A stretch of 64,000 nt of DNA from Timema cristinae (GCA_039000515.1 JBCFYV010000100.1:52575433-52639432), one strand, 5' to 3'. Positions 1 to 11,225 are shown, numbered from the stretch's first letter. Numbers and translations: made by a program. The notes: generated by a model from the letters alone, not told the origin.

Positions 1-184
1 GAATCGGGAAGGTTGAATTTAGAGAAAGTGAACCCGCATTTGCGTGGAGGGTGAGTGGAAAACAATTTAAGGAACCCTCCCCTCCAATTCATCCGACCGA
101 GATTCGAACCTCAATTTCCCCGTCCTCAGGAGTCTAGTTCAACACGAAACTGACGCGTTAGCTAACTACGTCACAGAGGCGGGT
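1..184 (-). mobile_element. SINE-C, truncated by the window edge
   Basis: Reverse-complement SINE with its tRNA-like head at the right end (near 184). The B-box-like GATTCGAACCTC lies near 103, followed by the C-type 5' part (GCGTTAGCTAACTACG). The 3' tail lies outside the window. Confidence 0.8.
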
Positions 185-742
185 TTCTGTTTTATTATAT
201 TTCTGTTAATTATCCTATGAAGAATAATAAGCATAAGTATATTCATATCCATCAGGTGAAAATCAAGTTCACTTAATAAAATAATTGTATCATTTACACA
301 GTCTACATAGTCAAGTTAACGACTGATTTAATGCGAAACCCCCCTCCCCCCTTAACTGGTGTGATTTGAATGCAATGCACTTGTCTATATTAGAATTGGT
401 TGGTGTGAAATTAGCCTAAGACGTCAATCTAGTCCTATCTTAATTGCCGGAGCTGGTAAAGCCAGGGTTCGAATCTCTGCTGTATGTACGAGGTGTTTTT
501 TTTGTTTTTCATAAAAGGGTCCATCCCCATCCCTCTTGCCACTATTTTCTAAAAAATTGTCAAAATTACAATATTTTTTGTAGATGTAACCATGTTTAAA
601 GCATTATCATAAAAAACAAACGCATTTTAAATTTAATCATATACTTAACTCATCTTTAAATGTTCACACTATAAACAAATTAAAGTTAATTTTTTTTTAA
701 TCTGGAGGATAAGAAAACCCACCATACCATCTGAGCTATTGG

Positions 743-780
<38 letters not shown>

Positions 781-1175
781 ATCCACCGGAAACTTAATTT
801 CATGCCACCAGCGAGCTAACACTGAATGAATTATTACCTAAAATTTCCAAAAAACCGGATATTGAACGCTTCTTGAAAACTACAATCGTTAATTCAGATA
901 TGTAAATTATTTCTAAGTTCGAAATTAGTTTTGAACTTTTGTCATAAAGTTTGGCTTGTTTTCAGATCAATATTGATTACTTTTAATCCAAACTTATTTT
1001 TTTTATTAAGTAGGCCTACTAATCTATTTAAGCTCTAATGGGAATAGCGATAACAATTTTGTTACTTGTTAATATATTTTTTAAGTGAAGATGGGTTACG
1101 TATGAAGTTTTTTTATAGCTATATTCAGTTTCTTACCTACTCCGTGCAAGAACGGCGTGATGAGATAGTTATGTA
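185..1175. other. AT-rich stretch without recognised gene
   Basis: I see no coding signal. A (ATT)13 microsatellite occupies about 741-779. A lone B-box-like GGTTCGAATCT near 467 suggests a decayed tRNA-derived repeat, but no body can be followed. Confidence 0.5.
741..779. repeat. (ATT)n microsatellite
   Basis: About 13 uninterrupted ATT units. The same motif forms SINE tails elsewhere here, but no SINE tail is attached to this tract. Confidence 0.9.
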
Positions 1176-1562
1176 TAGTTCATTCACGACCTTAGTTTAC
1201 TTGGATGATAGCTCATACAGTTACTAAAATATAGTCCCTAATATATCCCTACGCCAACAGATGACATCTATAACTTTGGATAGCTGTAATGAAAACATAC
1301 GGTAATGTATGAATGTGATAGTTAACCACCGTAATGTAGGTCAATATTATTTATATCTTTATTTGAGGACGGGCACAAAGCTTATTTATCGTTTTATTCC
1401 ACTTAAAAAAATTATTATTTATATCACTTTCACAAAAGGTCTAACGAATATAGGTTCGAAATGGCGACCGACGAATTTAAACCACGTGGTTGAACATGAC
1501 GATAAACAAGTTCTTTACAATTATGCACCCACGCAGTGGACAAAAATATTGTATACGTTATG
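1176..1562 (+). mobile_element. MITE-I copy 1, left part of a TA-flanked TIR element
   Basis: About 390 bp closely similar to 24722-25100. It starts just after a TA with TAGTTCATTCACGACC, matching the terminus of copy 2 (CAATTCATTCACGACC). The right terminus is missing. A short reading frame at 1440-1560 (TNIGSKWRPTNLNH) is shared with copy 2. Confidence 0.75.
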
Positions 1563-2119
1563 TTAGGGTTGTATGTTAAATAATATATATATATATAAAA
1601 CATATATTGTGTAGTACATCAAACAGGAGTTTCCGCCTTTGGGTGGTAGATTGTCCAAATACAATCCCACTGTAACTAACATGCGATGCCATAAGACACA
1701 CACACACACACACACAGATACTGTAGAAGGGGGAGGGAATATATCTCCAAGAGAGGGTAGTCGAAAGCCCTCTCCCTCCATACCCCCGCTAATTTGCCTA
1801 CGGGGGTTCAGGGGTTTAAGTGAAGGGGAGGTGAAGTAGGCGGTGGCAACATTTGAAAACATATCCTCCATTAAACATGTGTTTCAAGCACACACACACA
1901 CACACACACGGACTTATTTGCGTACAAGCTGTATGTATGTCTGCGGCTGATATCTAAATGGCGCATATCTGCTGCCTAAGGGTTTTTAACTTCAAGGTTC
2001 AGTGGAGAGAGACCCAAGTAGCGCGCGCGCGCACACGCGCACACAACACACACACACACGAGAATATATTTTTATGAAAATTGTTTTTTTTTTTAAAAAA
2101 AGGTTATTTTTCTACTAAG
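1563..2119. other. Dinucleotide-rich intergenic stretch
   Basis: Contains (AT)n near 1583, (CA)n near 1697-1716 and 1889-1909, and a GC/AC tract near 2022-2061. The short ORFs across it lie over these low-complexity tracts and I do not regard them as genes. Confidence 0.6.
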
Positions 2120-2945
2120 TACATTGTTTTTAGTTATTACTTTCTCTCGACCTTTCGGAGAGAAGAATTATTGTGATATTAAAATAAACACTATTCGGTG
2201 GCCGCATGGTCTAACGCGCTACTCTCGCAGTAGACTAAGCTGCCGATGACGAGAAGATCGAGGTTCGAATCTCGGTCGGTTGGTTTTTCCAAAAAATATT
2301 TTTCACTCTTCCTCCACTCAAATACGGGTACATTTCTTATAAATATAGCCTTCCTACTTCCTAGAACCATTAGCATAATTAGTACATAAACGTATAACCC
2401 AAATGGGTAGTACGACACAGTATTAAAAATATATCTAGATTTTGCTGGATGCCTACATATTTCATCACACCCCAAACCCGACCAAGTGGTATCCGCTATG
2501 CCCTGTCTGTCTGTCTGTCTATCTGTAAACTCAGGCTAGAGAGGAAACTATTTTACCAATCGGACTAAAACATGGTATCTGGGGTGCTCATCAGGCCCCC
2601 CAGATGAGTTTTTTGGAATTATATTTCTAACCCTAAATTTCAGTGTAGTTTACTGAAGGGCAAAAAACAAGAAAAATAATCTCAAAATTCACACCTAACG
2701 ATTTTGATTAAATTTTATATCTAGAAATTGTTTATAATTATAAACAAGACGGCTATTCTCATTTTCTCAAGAAAATGATTTTGAGGGTACTTTACTCGAG
2801 GGAAATCCTCCAACTTACCGATATTTCTCCACAACTATTTGAAATACGAAATAACTTATCGTTGTAAAGTCGTAGTACTATTAAAGATAAAAAAAATTAT
2901 TCGAGATATATTTTTATAGAACCAATAATTTCTCAGCTATAATAA
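2120..2945 (+). mobile_element. Repeat family L copy 1, interrupted by a SINE
   Basis: Segments 2120-2193 and 2431-2945 align in order with 4820-5575: a pyrimidine-rich TTCTCTCGAC start, a (CTGT)n tract (2503-2522), CTCAGGCTAGAG, GGTATCTGGGGTGCTCAT, and a CACAACTATTTGA block near the end. The family is unclassified and I see no TIRs or protein homology. Confidence 0.7.
2194..2430 (+). mobile_element. SINE-A, nearly full length, inside family L
   Basis: The head contains GGTGGCCGCATGGTCTAA (A-box region) and B-box GGTTCGAATCTCGG near 2262. The body has the conserved CCTCCACTCAAATACGGGTA. The tail hairpin is decayed to CCCAAATGGG and still pairs. It splits family L copy 1. Confidence 0.9.
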
Positions 2946-3225
2946 AATATATATACCTTTTAATTTAGATCATTGAAAATGATTTGGATTCTTATGCTCT
3001 TTGGTGGACAAAGATGTTTCTCTTTTCTCAATTTTTCTGTAACATTGCTCCTAGCTCCTAAAGCCATAGAGTAAGTAACAGTGTATATTATTTCATTTAT
3101 TATCTTTGGTGTTGTGCTTCTACAACAATGTATAGACCTATTATTTAGTTTCACAAATCTTAAAAGAGTTTTTAGTTTATGTCTATTTTTTGACGAAAGA
3201 GGGAGAAGACCGCGCGAGGTTTAGT

Positions 3226-3329
3226 TATTGGAAGCTGTAGATCACATGACTTGACGTATGAATACGCGAAAGGAGATCTAGTAGCTTTCCTAGATATCAG
3301 ACTCAGTATTTCCTATGAACATTGGACTT
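3226..3329 (-). mobile_element. MITE-H fragment
   Basis: Carries the family core ATCACATGACTTGACGTATG and ends in ATTGGACTTTA, the shared terminus of family H. Confidence 0.7.
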
Positions 3330-3577
3330 TATAATGTTGTAAGCAATTATGAGAAGAGCCGTTATGAATATTTCGCTGTTTGGTACTAGATATAGCGCTT
3401 GAATGCGCGCGCACCCCTAACCGCCTTCTCTTGTTTCCCGCAGCAATCAAGAGGAGTGGTTGACTCCTGAGTTACGTCCCTCCGATACTTGCTCCGTTTA
3501 GTACAGTCTGTTTACGATCAAAAGAGTCGACAGATGTGATAGTGTGACGTCGACCACTAACTTCTTTATCACAAGAC

Positions 3578-3858
3578 GGTGACATGGTGGTCTTGGGGGT
3601 AAGGTGTTAGACTTCTGTGCTGGCAGCCGGGGCTCAATCTCGGTCCCGGCACAGATTTATCTGATTTCTAAACCCTTCCTTCACCTCTGACAAGACATCT
3701 TGTGAATGTGGGGAATTCCAGGCCTCCACCGTGGTTCGGATTCCACGTTAAACTGTAGGTTCTTCATTTCATCTCACAATCACCCTACCATTACACATTA
3801 GCGTAAGTGCGTATAACCCGAACGGGTAGTAAGACGCGGTGCTAATAATAATAATAAT
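3578..3858 (+). mobile_element. SINE-B, full length with target-site duplication
   Basis: Begins GGTGACATGGTGGTCTTGGG, has a B-box-like GGGGCTCAATCTCGG and the diagnostic CCCGGCACAGATTTATCTGA, and ends with the shared tail hairpin CCCGAACGGG and (TAA)n. TTATCACAAGAC (3566-3577) and TTACCACAAGAC (3859-3870) flank it as a 12-bp duplication with one mismatch. Confidence 0.93.
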
Positions 3859-3870
3859 TTACCACAAGAC

Positions 3871-4200
3871 ACCTGGAAAACAGGGAAAATAAGGTTGTTT
3901 TTTTGTGTATGAAAAAAAACCCGGGAAAACACAGGGCAGTTAAAAAAAACTCGATTTTTTTTTCAAATATGGAATATTGAATTAAATCTTTAAATAGTAG
4001 TCTAGGTCTTTATATAGAAAAAGTGACTTTGAAAAATAAACAAGTTGATTCAAACAAATATTTCTTCACACTGGGAAATATTTATAAAAAATTGATTCTA
4101 ATTCCTCTTTGTACCAGTGGTATTGAACTTTTTTTTTTCTTTGTTCACGTATCCCTAGACATAAATACTCTTACATTTGTGCCCTAAAAGCAAAAATCCC
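3871..4200. other. AT-rich stretch, nothing recognised
   Basis: Homopolymeric A and T runs with no repeat family or coding signal that I can identify. Confidence 0.5.
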
Positions 4201-4435
4201 CTTTGGTGGCCACATGGTCTAAGGCGTCACTATCGCAACAGAATATACTGCTTGTGATGGATATATTGGGCTTCGATTCCTGGCGAGGGAGGGTTTTCCT
4301 AAGTAGTTTTTCAATCTTCTTCCACTCAAATGCAGGTACACTTTCTCCAAATTCAACCTTACACATCCCTAACACAATAGTGTAATTAGGACAGAGGTAT
4401 AACCCGAACAGTTAGTAAGACGCGAGGGTGAAAAA
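4201..4435 (+). mobile_element. SINE-A, diverged
   Basis: Head GGTGGCCACATGGTCTAAGG, body ACTCAAATGCAGGTACAC, tail CCCGAACAGTTAGTAAGACG. Overlapping short ORFs on both strands are SINE sequence. Confidence 0.85.
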
Positions 4436-4819
4436 AAAAGTACCTTCCAACGTTTTTGGTATATAATTCAAGTTATACTTTTGTCTATAATCTATATCTA
4501 AAATAAATATTATGTTTTAAATGAGAAATATATGTATTAAATGTTACGTACCCCCTAAGTTATCTTCGCGTGCCCCAGGTTGAATAAAACACTTCTCTAT
4601 ACTATTCTCTAAAAGAAAGCCTGTTTGAAATTTTTGGGCTGAGTGGGACATAATTTTGAATTTAAATATATGAATAGTCCACCAAGTAGGATAAAATAAG
4701 TAGAGAAAAGATATAAAAATAGTGATTCTCCAATAAAACACAACTTAATAAAATCAATTTTTACATATCTTTAAAAAAAAATCCAATGTCAGGTGTAAAT
4801 TTAGTAGTTGGAGATTTAT
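4436..4819. other. AT-rich stretch, nothing recognised
   Basis: No repeat match inside the window and no convincing reading frame. Confidence 0.45.
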
Positions 4820-5020
4820 AAAACGGTTGGTATTTTAATTACTACTTTTTAATTTCTCTCGACGATTCGGGGAGAAAGTATTGTGATCGTCGAAAAATTA
4901 TAATCGAGATTTTGGTAAATGTCGACGTTTCATGACCCCTGAAATAAAAAAGTTGTTTTCGCGATGCTGTCTGTCTGTCCGTCTTTACCTCGGGCTAGAT
5001 TATTATTTATTATTATTATA

Positions 5021-5067
<47 letters not shown>

Positions 5068-5575
5068 GCACCGCGTCTTACTACCCGTTCGGGTTACACG
5101 CACTTACGCCAATGTGTAATGGTAGTGTGATTGTGAGATGAAATGAAGGACCTACAGTTTAACGTGGAATCCGAACCAACCTCGGGCTAGAGCCGAACAT
5201 ATTTTACAGGGGGGGCTAAAACTTGATATCTGGGGTGTTCATAATATCCACCAGAGGTATTTAAAAATTATATGTCCACCCCTAAACCTAAGGGTAGTTT
5301 ATTAAAAGGGGGAAAAAAGAGATAAAAAAATTGATTTTCTCGAAATTCGCTAAAATGATTTTGAAAGCTCTAGACACTCTTTATCACTATAGATGAAAAT
5401 GACTCAGAGGGAACTTTACATGAAGAAAATTTTCCAAATTTTCATAATTTTTTCACAACTATTTGAGACACAAAATAACTTATCATTATAAAGTTGTAGT
5501 ATTATTAATGGAGATAAAAATCTTTTATTTGAAATATATTTTAAAAAAACTAAGAATTACTTAGCTCTAAGCAAA
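4820..5575 (+). mobile_element. Repeat family L copy 2, interrupted by SINE-B
   Basis: Same order of blocks as copy 1, with TTTCTCTCGACGATTCGGGG, CTGTCTGTCTGTCCGTC and GATATCTGGGGTGTTCAT. It is split at 5000-5178 by a SINE-B whose target duplication (ACCTCGGGCTAGA) is family L sequence. Another left-end fragment lies at 14205-14395. Confidence 0.75.
5000..5178 (-). mobile_element. SINE-B, 5'-truncated, perfect 13-bp target duplication
   Basis: Minus-strand copy with a long (ATT)n tract (the tail) at left, then GCACCGCGTCTTACTACCCG. It is cut off inside the body after GGAATCCGAACC. ACCTCGGGCTAGA flanks it perfectly at 4987-4999 and 5179-5191. This structure fits target-primed reverse transcription that ended early. 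Confidence 0.93.
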
Positions 5576-5639
5576 TATCTGAGATATATTAAGATTCTGT
5601 TAAAAAGAAACTTTAATCATCTGAATAATTTCAGTCAAA

Positions 5640-5918
5640 GATGACCTGGCGGTCTAGGGGTGAGGTGTTGGACTTCTGTTCTGGGGGTACGGGGTTCAAT
5701 CCTCGGTCCCGGCACAGATTTATCTGATTGCCAAACCCTTCCTTCACCTTTGACAAGACGTGTATTAATCACAACTTGTGAATGTGGGGAATTCTAGGCC
5801 TCCACCATGGTTCGGATCCCACGTTAAACTGTAGGTCCTCCATTTCATCTCACAATCATCCTACCATTACAAATTAGCATAAGTGCGTACAACCCGAACG
5901 GGTAGTAAGACGTGGTGC

Positions 5919-5970
<52 letters not shown>
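5640..5970 (+). mobile_element. SINE-B, full length, perfect target duplication, long (AAT)n tail
   Basis: Head GATGACCTGGCGGTCTAGGG, B-box GGGGTTCAATCCTCGG, body as the other B copies plus a short insert (GTATTAATCACAA) shared with the copy at 7167. The tail grows into about 17 AAT units. AATTTCAGTCAAA flanks it at 5627-5639 and 5971-5983. Confidence 0.95.
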
Positions 5971-5973
<3 letters not shown>

Positions 5974-5989
5974 TTCAGTCAAAATTAAT

Positions 5990-6060
5990 AACATTTTACT
6001 ATATAATTATTGTTATTTTATAGGTATTGATAATATTCATCAAATATGATAGCTGCAGAT
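5990..6060 (-). mobile_element. MITE-H fragment
   Basis: TTGTTATTTTATAGGTATTG and GATAGCTGCAGAT match the family H interior. The core is lost after 6060. Confidence 0.5.
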
Positions 6061-6065
6061 AACAA

Positions 6066-7166
6066 GATATGGTGTATGACTATATTTAAATTAATTACAG
6101 AACAAGATTTAACTATCAAAACAGTTTCTTTACATTTAAATCAGATTATAAATTATCTACTTATGGAAAAAAGCTGATAGCTTTTCTGTTAAAATATAGT
6201 TAGAGATTTTCAAATTAAGTTTTGAAAATTATTAATGGCGTTTAAAAGAAGAAATTAGGGTAATCAAATTATATTTAACACAGATCACATTTTACAAACA
6301 TGAAACATATTAATTTAAGAAATTTTCTATTGTAATTGTTTTTGAAGCTATCCACATTGTTCCCCTTCCAAAGTTTGCAAATGAAGAAAGAAATTTACAA
6401 ACATGTTCGCTATTTTATTTTTATTTTTGTTAAATTTTTATATTTTTTGCTTGTTATAGTATGCATTGAAAAAAAAACCTCGAATGAGTCTTGTCAATTA
6501 AAACCAAACCAATAAAAATATTGAGCCAGGAAGAGAATAGAAAGAAGACATTCAATTAAACATTTGGGAAGGGAGGGGGGGTTAGGGGGTGAGGGACTAG
6601 ATGAATATGTAAATTTTAATTTGCAATCTCTCTAACGAAATAATACACGACGATGATTAAACCAGTCTTTCTGGTGTTGCTTTTGGTTTTGTTTTGTTTA
6701 TTTTCCCTTTGAATTCTATTCCTCTGAGGAATACATTTTGGCACGAATAAGATGAAAGTACCTGAATATAAGACATCATTTCTAACACAACAACCCGTTT
6801 CAGTGGGGCAACAGATGAAACATCAAGTTCATCTGTTCTGACCAGCACTAACGGTTAGTGCTACACCGGCAGATGTGTCAGATTGACGCCAACTTGGTCA
6901 GTACCACTGATTTTAGTTTATGGCTCGCACGAAAAATAGTACTGACGGGAACTTTGTGTTTACTGAGCCGCACTAACTAACGTAGCACTAACGATTACAT
7001 CAGTTTTGGTCGTTAGTTCTCTCGCGGGTGGGGCCAAATTTAGAGAGATTTGAGGTTGATCACCCAAACTACTTGCCTATCTAACTAGCTACCCCTTAAA
7101 TACACCAGTCATATCTTATCTGGATCTGTAAATGGGTGTTCGAATCCCAAACACGCTCTATAAATT
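6066..7166. other. Unassigned stretch
   Basis: AT-rich until ~6780, then more balanced with a 9-bp palindrome AGCACTAAC/GTTAGTGCT around 6844-6862. No repeat copy elsewhere in the window and no supported gene. Confidence 0.45.
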
Positions 7167-7476
7167 ATTATTATTATTATTATTTTTTTTATCTAAGCAC
7201 CGCGTCTTACTACCCGTTCAGGTTATACGCACTTACGCTAATGTGTAATGTAGGGTGATTGTGAGATAAATGGAGGACCTACAGTTTAACGTGGGATCCG
7301 AACCACGGTGGAGGCCTGGCATTCCACACATTCACAAGTTGTGATTAATACACGTCTTGTCAGAGGTGAAGGAAGAGTTTGGCAATCAGATAAACCTGTG
7401 CTGGTACCGAGGATTGAACCCCGGACCCCCAACACAGAAGTCCGACCAAAACCTTACACCTAGACCACCAGGTCAC
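7167..7476 (-). mobile_element. SINE-B, full length
   Basis: From the (ATT)n tail at left through GCACCGCGTCTTACTACCCG and the GTGATTAATACACG insert (shared with the 5640 copy) to the head CTAGACCACCAGGTCACC. No clear target duplication. Confidence 0.92.
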
Positions 7477-7530
7477 CGCGCGCTATGAAGTTTAAAAAAA
7501 AAATGTATCATTGTATTCTTCTCCTCCACT

Positions 7531-7745
7531 GACTGGTCTCATGGTATAGATGTCGGTATTCATGACTACTGATCCAGATGTCTGGGTTCGATTCACATTG
7601 GTACCAAAGGTATTTTTCAGAAAGGGATATAGTTCCTATGCTAGCCATTTCTTGTTATTTAGGCTTTTAAGTTATGTTTGAGACTCTTACGACACCGCAT
7701 CATAATGATCATCATCATGATTTCATGTCATCAGGATGAAGTAAC
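7531..7745 (+). mobile_element. tRNA-headed repeat family E, copy 1
   Basis: tRNA-like head GGTCTCATGGTATAGATG with B-box GGTTCGATTCACATTGG, then GGTACC and a (CATCAT)-like 3' part. It resembles 55503-55703 and the two minus-strand copies near 12 kb. Confidence 0.6.
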
Positions 7746-7825
7746 CTCCAACCTCAGAAGAGGGTTACATGTCAGCCACTGTCAGTAGAATATCAGGAAT
7801 GTTTAGCTGACAAAACACTGCTTCG

Positions 7826-8421
7826 ATATTTTTAAAGTTATTATTGCAAAACTTTTCTTTTTGTCAAATAAATCAAACATTTCTCCAGTACATGGAGTTT
7901 AATTTTCTACACACACCGTTTCGGTGGCCACGTGGTCTAAGGCGCTACTCTTGCGGTAGGCTAGACTCAATGACGGAGAGATTGAGTTTCAAATCTCAGT
8001 CGGGTGTACTGAGAGTAGTTTATTTTTTCAATAATGTTTTTTCCACTTTCCCTCTACGCAAATTCGGGCGCACCTTCCTATTAATTAAACTTCTTATTTC
8101 CTAAAACAATTTTCATAATCAGTACAATAACTTATATAACCCGGATGGGTTGTAAGACTCGGTGAATAAAAAAAATGATTCACGTGTTGATATCAACAAT
8201 CGTTGAGTATATGACATGAACTTGGTGGAATTATAGGACAAACATTTTAAACGAAGAGAAAAAATTGTCATTAAATTCCAGGATACCTTTGAAACATATT
8301 CAACAACTTTTGATATCACCACGTGAGGAGAAAATTAAACTCCAGGTTTGTACTGGAGAATTATTTGACTTATTTAGCTGAAAAAGTTTCAATATGAAAT
8401 CTGCAAAATCCCTTTCTATTT
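7826..8421. mobile_element. Foldback MITE-G copy 1, split by a SINE
   Basis: Left arm 7826-7917 (TTGCAAAACTTTTC, CTCCAGTACATGGAGTTTAA) and right part 8167-8421 (GTTGATATCAACAATCG, ATTCAACAACTTTTGATATC, ATTAAACTCCAGG) are inverted complements that would form a long hairpin. SINE-A occupies 7918-8166. Confidence 0.8.
7918..8166 (+). mobile_element. SINE-A inside MITE-G
   Basis: Head CGGTGGCCACGTGGTCTAAG, body CAAATTCGGGCGCACC, tail CCCGGATGGGTTGTAAGAC. It interrupts the left arm of MITE-G. Confidence 0.9.
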
Positions 8422-8431
8422 GATTAGTATA

Positions 8432-8722
8432 TTATTATTATAATTATTATTATTTTAGCACCGCGTCTTACTACCCGTTCGGGTTATACGCACTTACGCT
8501 AATGTGTAATGGTAGGGTGATTGTGAGACGAAATGAAGGACCTACAGTTTAACGTGGAATCCGAACCACGGTGGAGGCCTGGCATTCCCCACATTCACAA
8601 GATGTCTTGTCAGAGGTGAAGGAAGGGTTTGGTAATCAGATAAATCTGTGCCGGGACCGAGGATCGAACCCCGGCCGCCAGCATAGAAGTCTGACACCTT
8701 ACCCCTAGACCGCCAGGTCACC
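8432..8722 (-). mobile_element. SINE-B, full length
   Basis: (ATT)n tail at left, GCACCGCGTCTTACTACCCG, body with CATTCACAAGATGTCTTGTC, and head ending CTAGACCGCCAGGTCACC near 8721. One of the least diverged B copies. Confidence 0.95.
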
Positions 8723-10213
8723 TAATTTTAGAATTACGCTTTAGGTTTTTACTGAAGCGATGTTTGATTTTGACCAAAGTTTTTTTTTTTTTTTTTGCTA
8801 TAAAAACCAATGTTCCGTGCACTCCCACCTTATATACGGATATATTGAACGGGCGGTCAAACATTTTCTCAAAATTAATCAAAGTGTGACATAGATCAAT
8901 TTTAACTCAATGCCTTACTAACTCTGGTTTAAAAAAAATGAAGAGGCTTAGTAATCATGAAGTACCTATGCATATTTTTTGTGCATCTTTTATTTTTTTT
9001 ATTTTCTTCTGTCATTGTAAAGTCAGAAAATCATTCCACTCCACCCCCCTCCCACGCCCACAGTTCATTTCAATCCCCCCCACCCTCCACCCTTCCCAAA
9101 TCCACTAACAATGGTGTCTAAGACTTTACCAATAAGATTATTAGCTCTCTTACGTGCCACGTATTGCAAACTAGAAGATTGGTATTGTTGAAAATGAGGT
9201 GAACGAAATTCTTATGTTGCTGTTTTTTTTCTTTTTATACATATGAAAAGATGGGAGGAAGGGAAATGCGATGTTCTGGTAACGGGTTTTTACCCCCCCC
9301 CCTCCCCCCCAACCCTGATCCTACCTTTTTCAAATCAGAGTGCGTTTGAATGTTCTCTGCTACTACATAATATGCAAGGTTTAGATCGAGTGGATTTTCT
9401 TCTTATTCTTTCTTTCTTTCTATAAGTGTGTCATGACATCAGTCTATGGGGTGCGATAGGTGTGACATTTTTTATTTTACTGACTTTATTTATCTTTTTA
9501 GAAAGGATTTTGACGAGTTTTAAGAAAAATTTTAAATTAAATGGGGTCAAGGGTTAACGAATTGAAAGTTATTTTCGATGGAGAAAAATAAATATGTTTT
9601 TCTCTAGATATAAAACGTGGGATTTATATTAGAGATGGATGATACCAGCTTTTCGATTCTTACTGGAATAGGCCTACAATATAAAATTAAAAACTATTTT
9701 TAATCAATTAGACTTTTGAAACATATTTGTCTTTACAAATTACAGGGATGATTTTTATTCAGACTTTAAAACTTTAAAATAAACTTCACCTATATTATTA
9801 TTTACTTTGTGACAGTAAATCTGCAAAACAATCGCAATATATTTCTTAAAACAGGGTTGGCATCTGTTAATATGGAGGTTTGTTTTTGTTTCTGGAATGC
9901 AGTGGGTAACATATTTACAAATTAAAGAAAAAAAATCAATTTTTAGATTTTTTATTTTGACTAGTAGGCTACTTTTATAAATTTTATTAGAAAAATATAT
10001 TGAGTAAATAACGAAAAAATAGTTTACGCGTATGAATGGCCTGTAACATCCGATATTCCTTCATCTCTTAATAAAGCATTGACGATCATCTTCATGAATC
10101 TTTTAGGGATCGAGGCATCAAGAATCGCGGTAGCTTCTCGATTCTCAATTCTTTCGATAGCTTCAAGAATCGATAGGTATCGAAGAATCGAATTTTCCAT
10201 CTCTAATTATATA
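8723..10213. other. Unassigned AT-rich stretch
   Basis: Contains C-rich runs near 9040-9100 and 9292-9312 and homopolymers. 10110-10195 holds several ATCGA-type imperfect repeats. I see no gene. Confidence 0.45.
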
Positions 10214-10397
10214 TATTATTATTATTATTATTATATTATTATTAGCACCGCGTCTTACTACCCATTCGGGTTATTTGCACTTACGCTAATGTGTAATGGT
10301 AGGGTGATGAGATGAAATGAAGGACCTTCAGTTTAACGTGGAATCCGAACCACGGTGGAGACCTGGCATTCCCCACATTCACAAGATGTCTTGTCAT
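10214..10397 (-). mobile_element. SINE-B, 5'-truncated
   Basis: (ATT)n tail, GCACCGCGTCTTACTACCCA, body to CACAAGATGTCTTGTCA, then the head is missing. The 3'-complete, 5'-truncated shape fits reverse transcription from the tail. Confidence 0.9.
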
Positions 10398-11166
10398 AAA
10401 TTTATATATTAAATATGTTGGTATGCCAGGAATATATTTTAATCATTTTATGAGAATTTTCTGGATATATTTTAGGAAACATAGAATTCGATTATGTGAT
10501 GATATATTTTGGCTATAGTTTCTCTCTCAGTTCAGGTAAGAGAAACTTCAGTTTACTATTTAACCCTTATCTTGGCACAACCACCAAATTTGCTATAAGA
10601 AATATTTTCCTTGTTTGTTGGTTTAGGGAGAGCATTTTAAACATGTGGTTTTTTTTTCAAAAACAACATAATTATGGGTATGTATCTTATAGTATAAACT
10701 ACTGAACAGTCAGAGACTTTACACAACAATCAAATACTATAGTAAATCCCCATTTTATTTAAATTTATAATTCATTAATTTGAATTATAATTTTACAAAC
10801 ATTTTCCTAGCCACAAAGTGCTGCAAATATGATATTAAAATATTATTGTACATAATTTTATAGAAAAATAATCTCAATTGCGATGTTTCAGGCATTATTA
10901 TTGTAAAAAAAAAAAGCTATGAATATGAGTGTAAAATATCAGTATACATAATTTTCCTAATGCAATAATATAATTTATAATAATCGTAGTATCTTGGGTA
11001 CAAAAAGCTGCAAGTATGAAATTGCATTGTTCCTCACAAGCACAAAATGCTACTTTTTTATGATAATCTAAAATAAAATTTATGTATATATGTATAATTT
11101 TATGTATATTCCTATGTATTTATATATACATTATATATATATATTCCTATATACAAAACTTTGGTC
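10398..11166. other. AT-rich stretch, nothing recognised
   Basis: Low-complexity AT sequence with TATATA runs near 11120-11145. No coding or repeat signal. Confidence 0.5.
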
Positions 11167-11178
11167 TACATTTTAATA

Positions 11179-11225
11179 TGCGTATAACCCGAACGGGTAG
11201 TAAGACGCGGTGCTAATAATAATAA
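11179..11225 (+). mobile_element. 47-bp SINE insertion consisting only of the 3' tail
   Basis: Only TGCGTATAACCCGAACGGG, GTAGTAAGACGCGGTGCTA and (ATA)n are present. A perfect 12-bp duplication TACATTTTAATA flanks it at 11167-11178 and 11226-11237. It defines the minimal 3' segment of a real insertion event. Confidence 0.93.

Noticed and set aside
2262..2274. SINE heads read as functional tRNA genes
   Set aside because: A- and B-box motifs are present, but cloverleaf pairing is incomplete and each is followed by a SINE body and tail.
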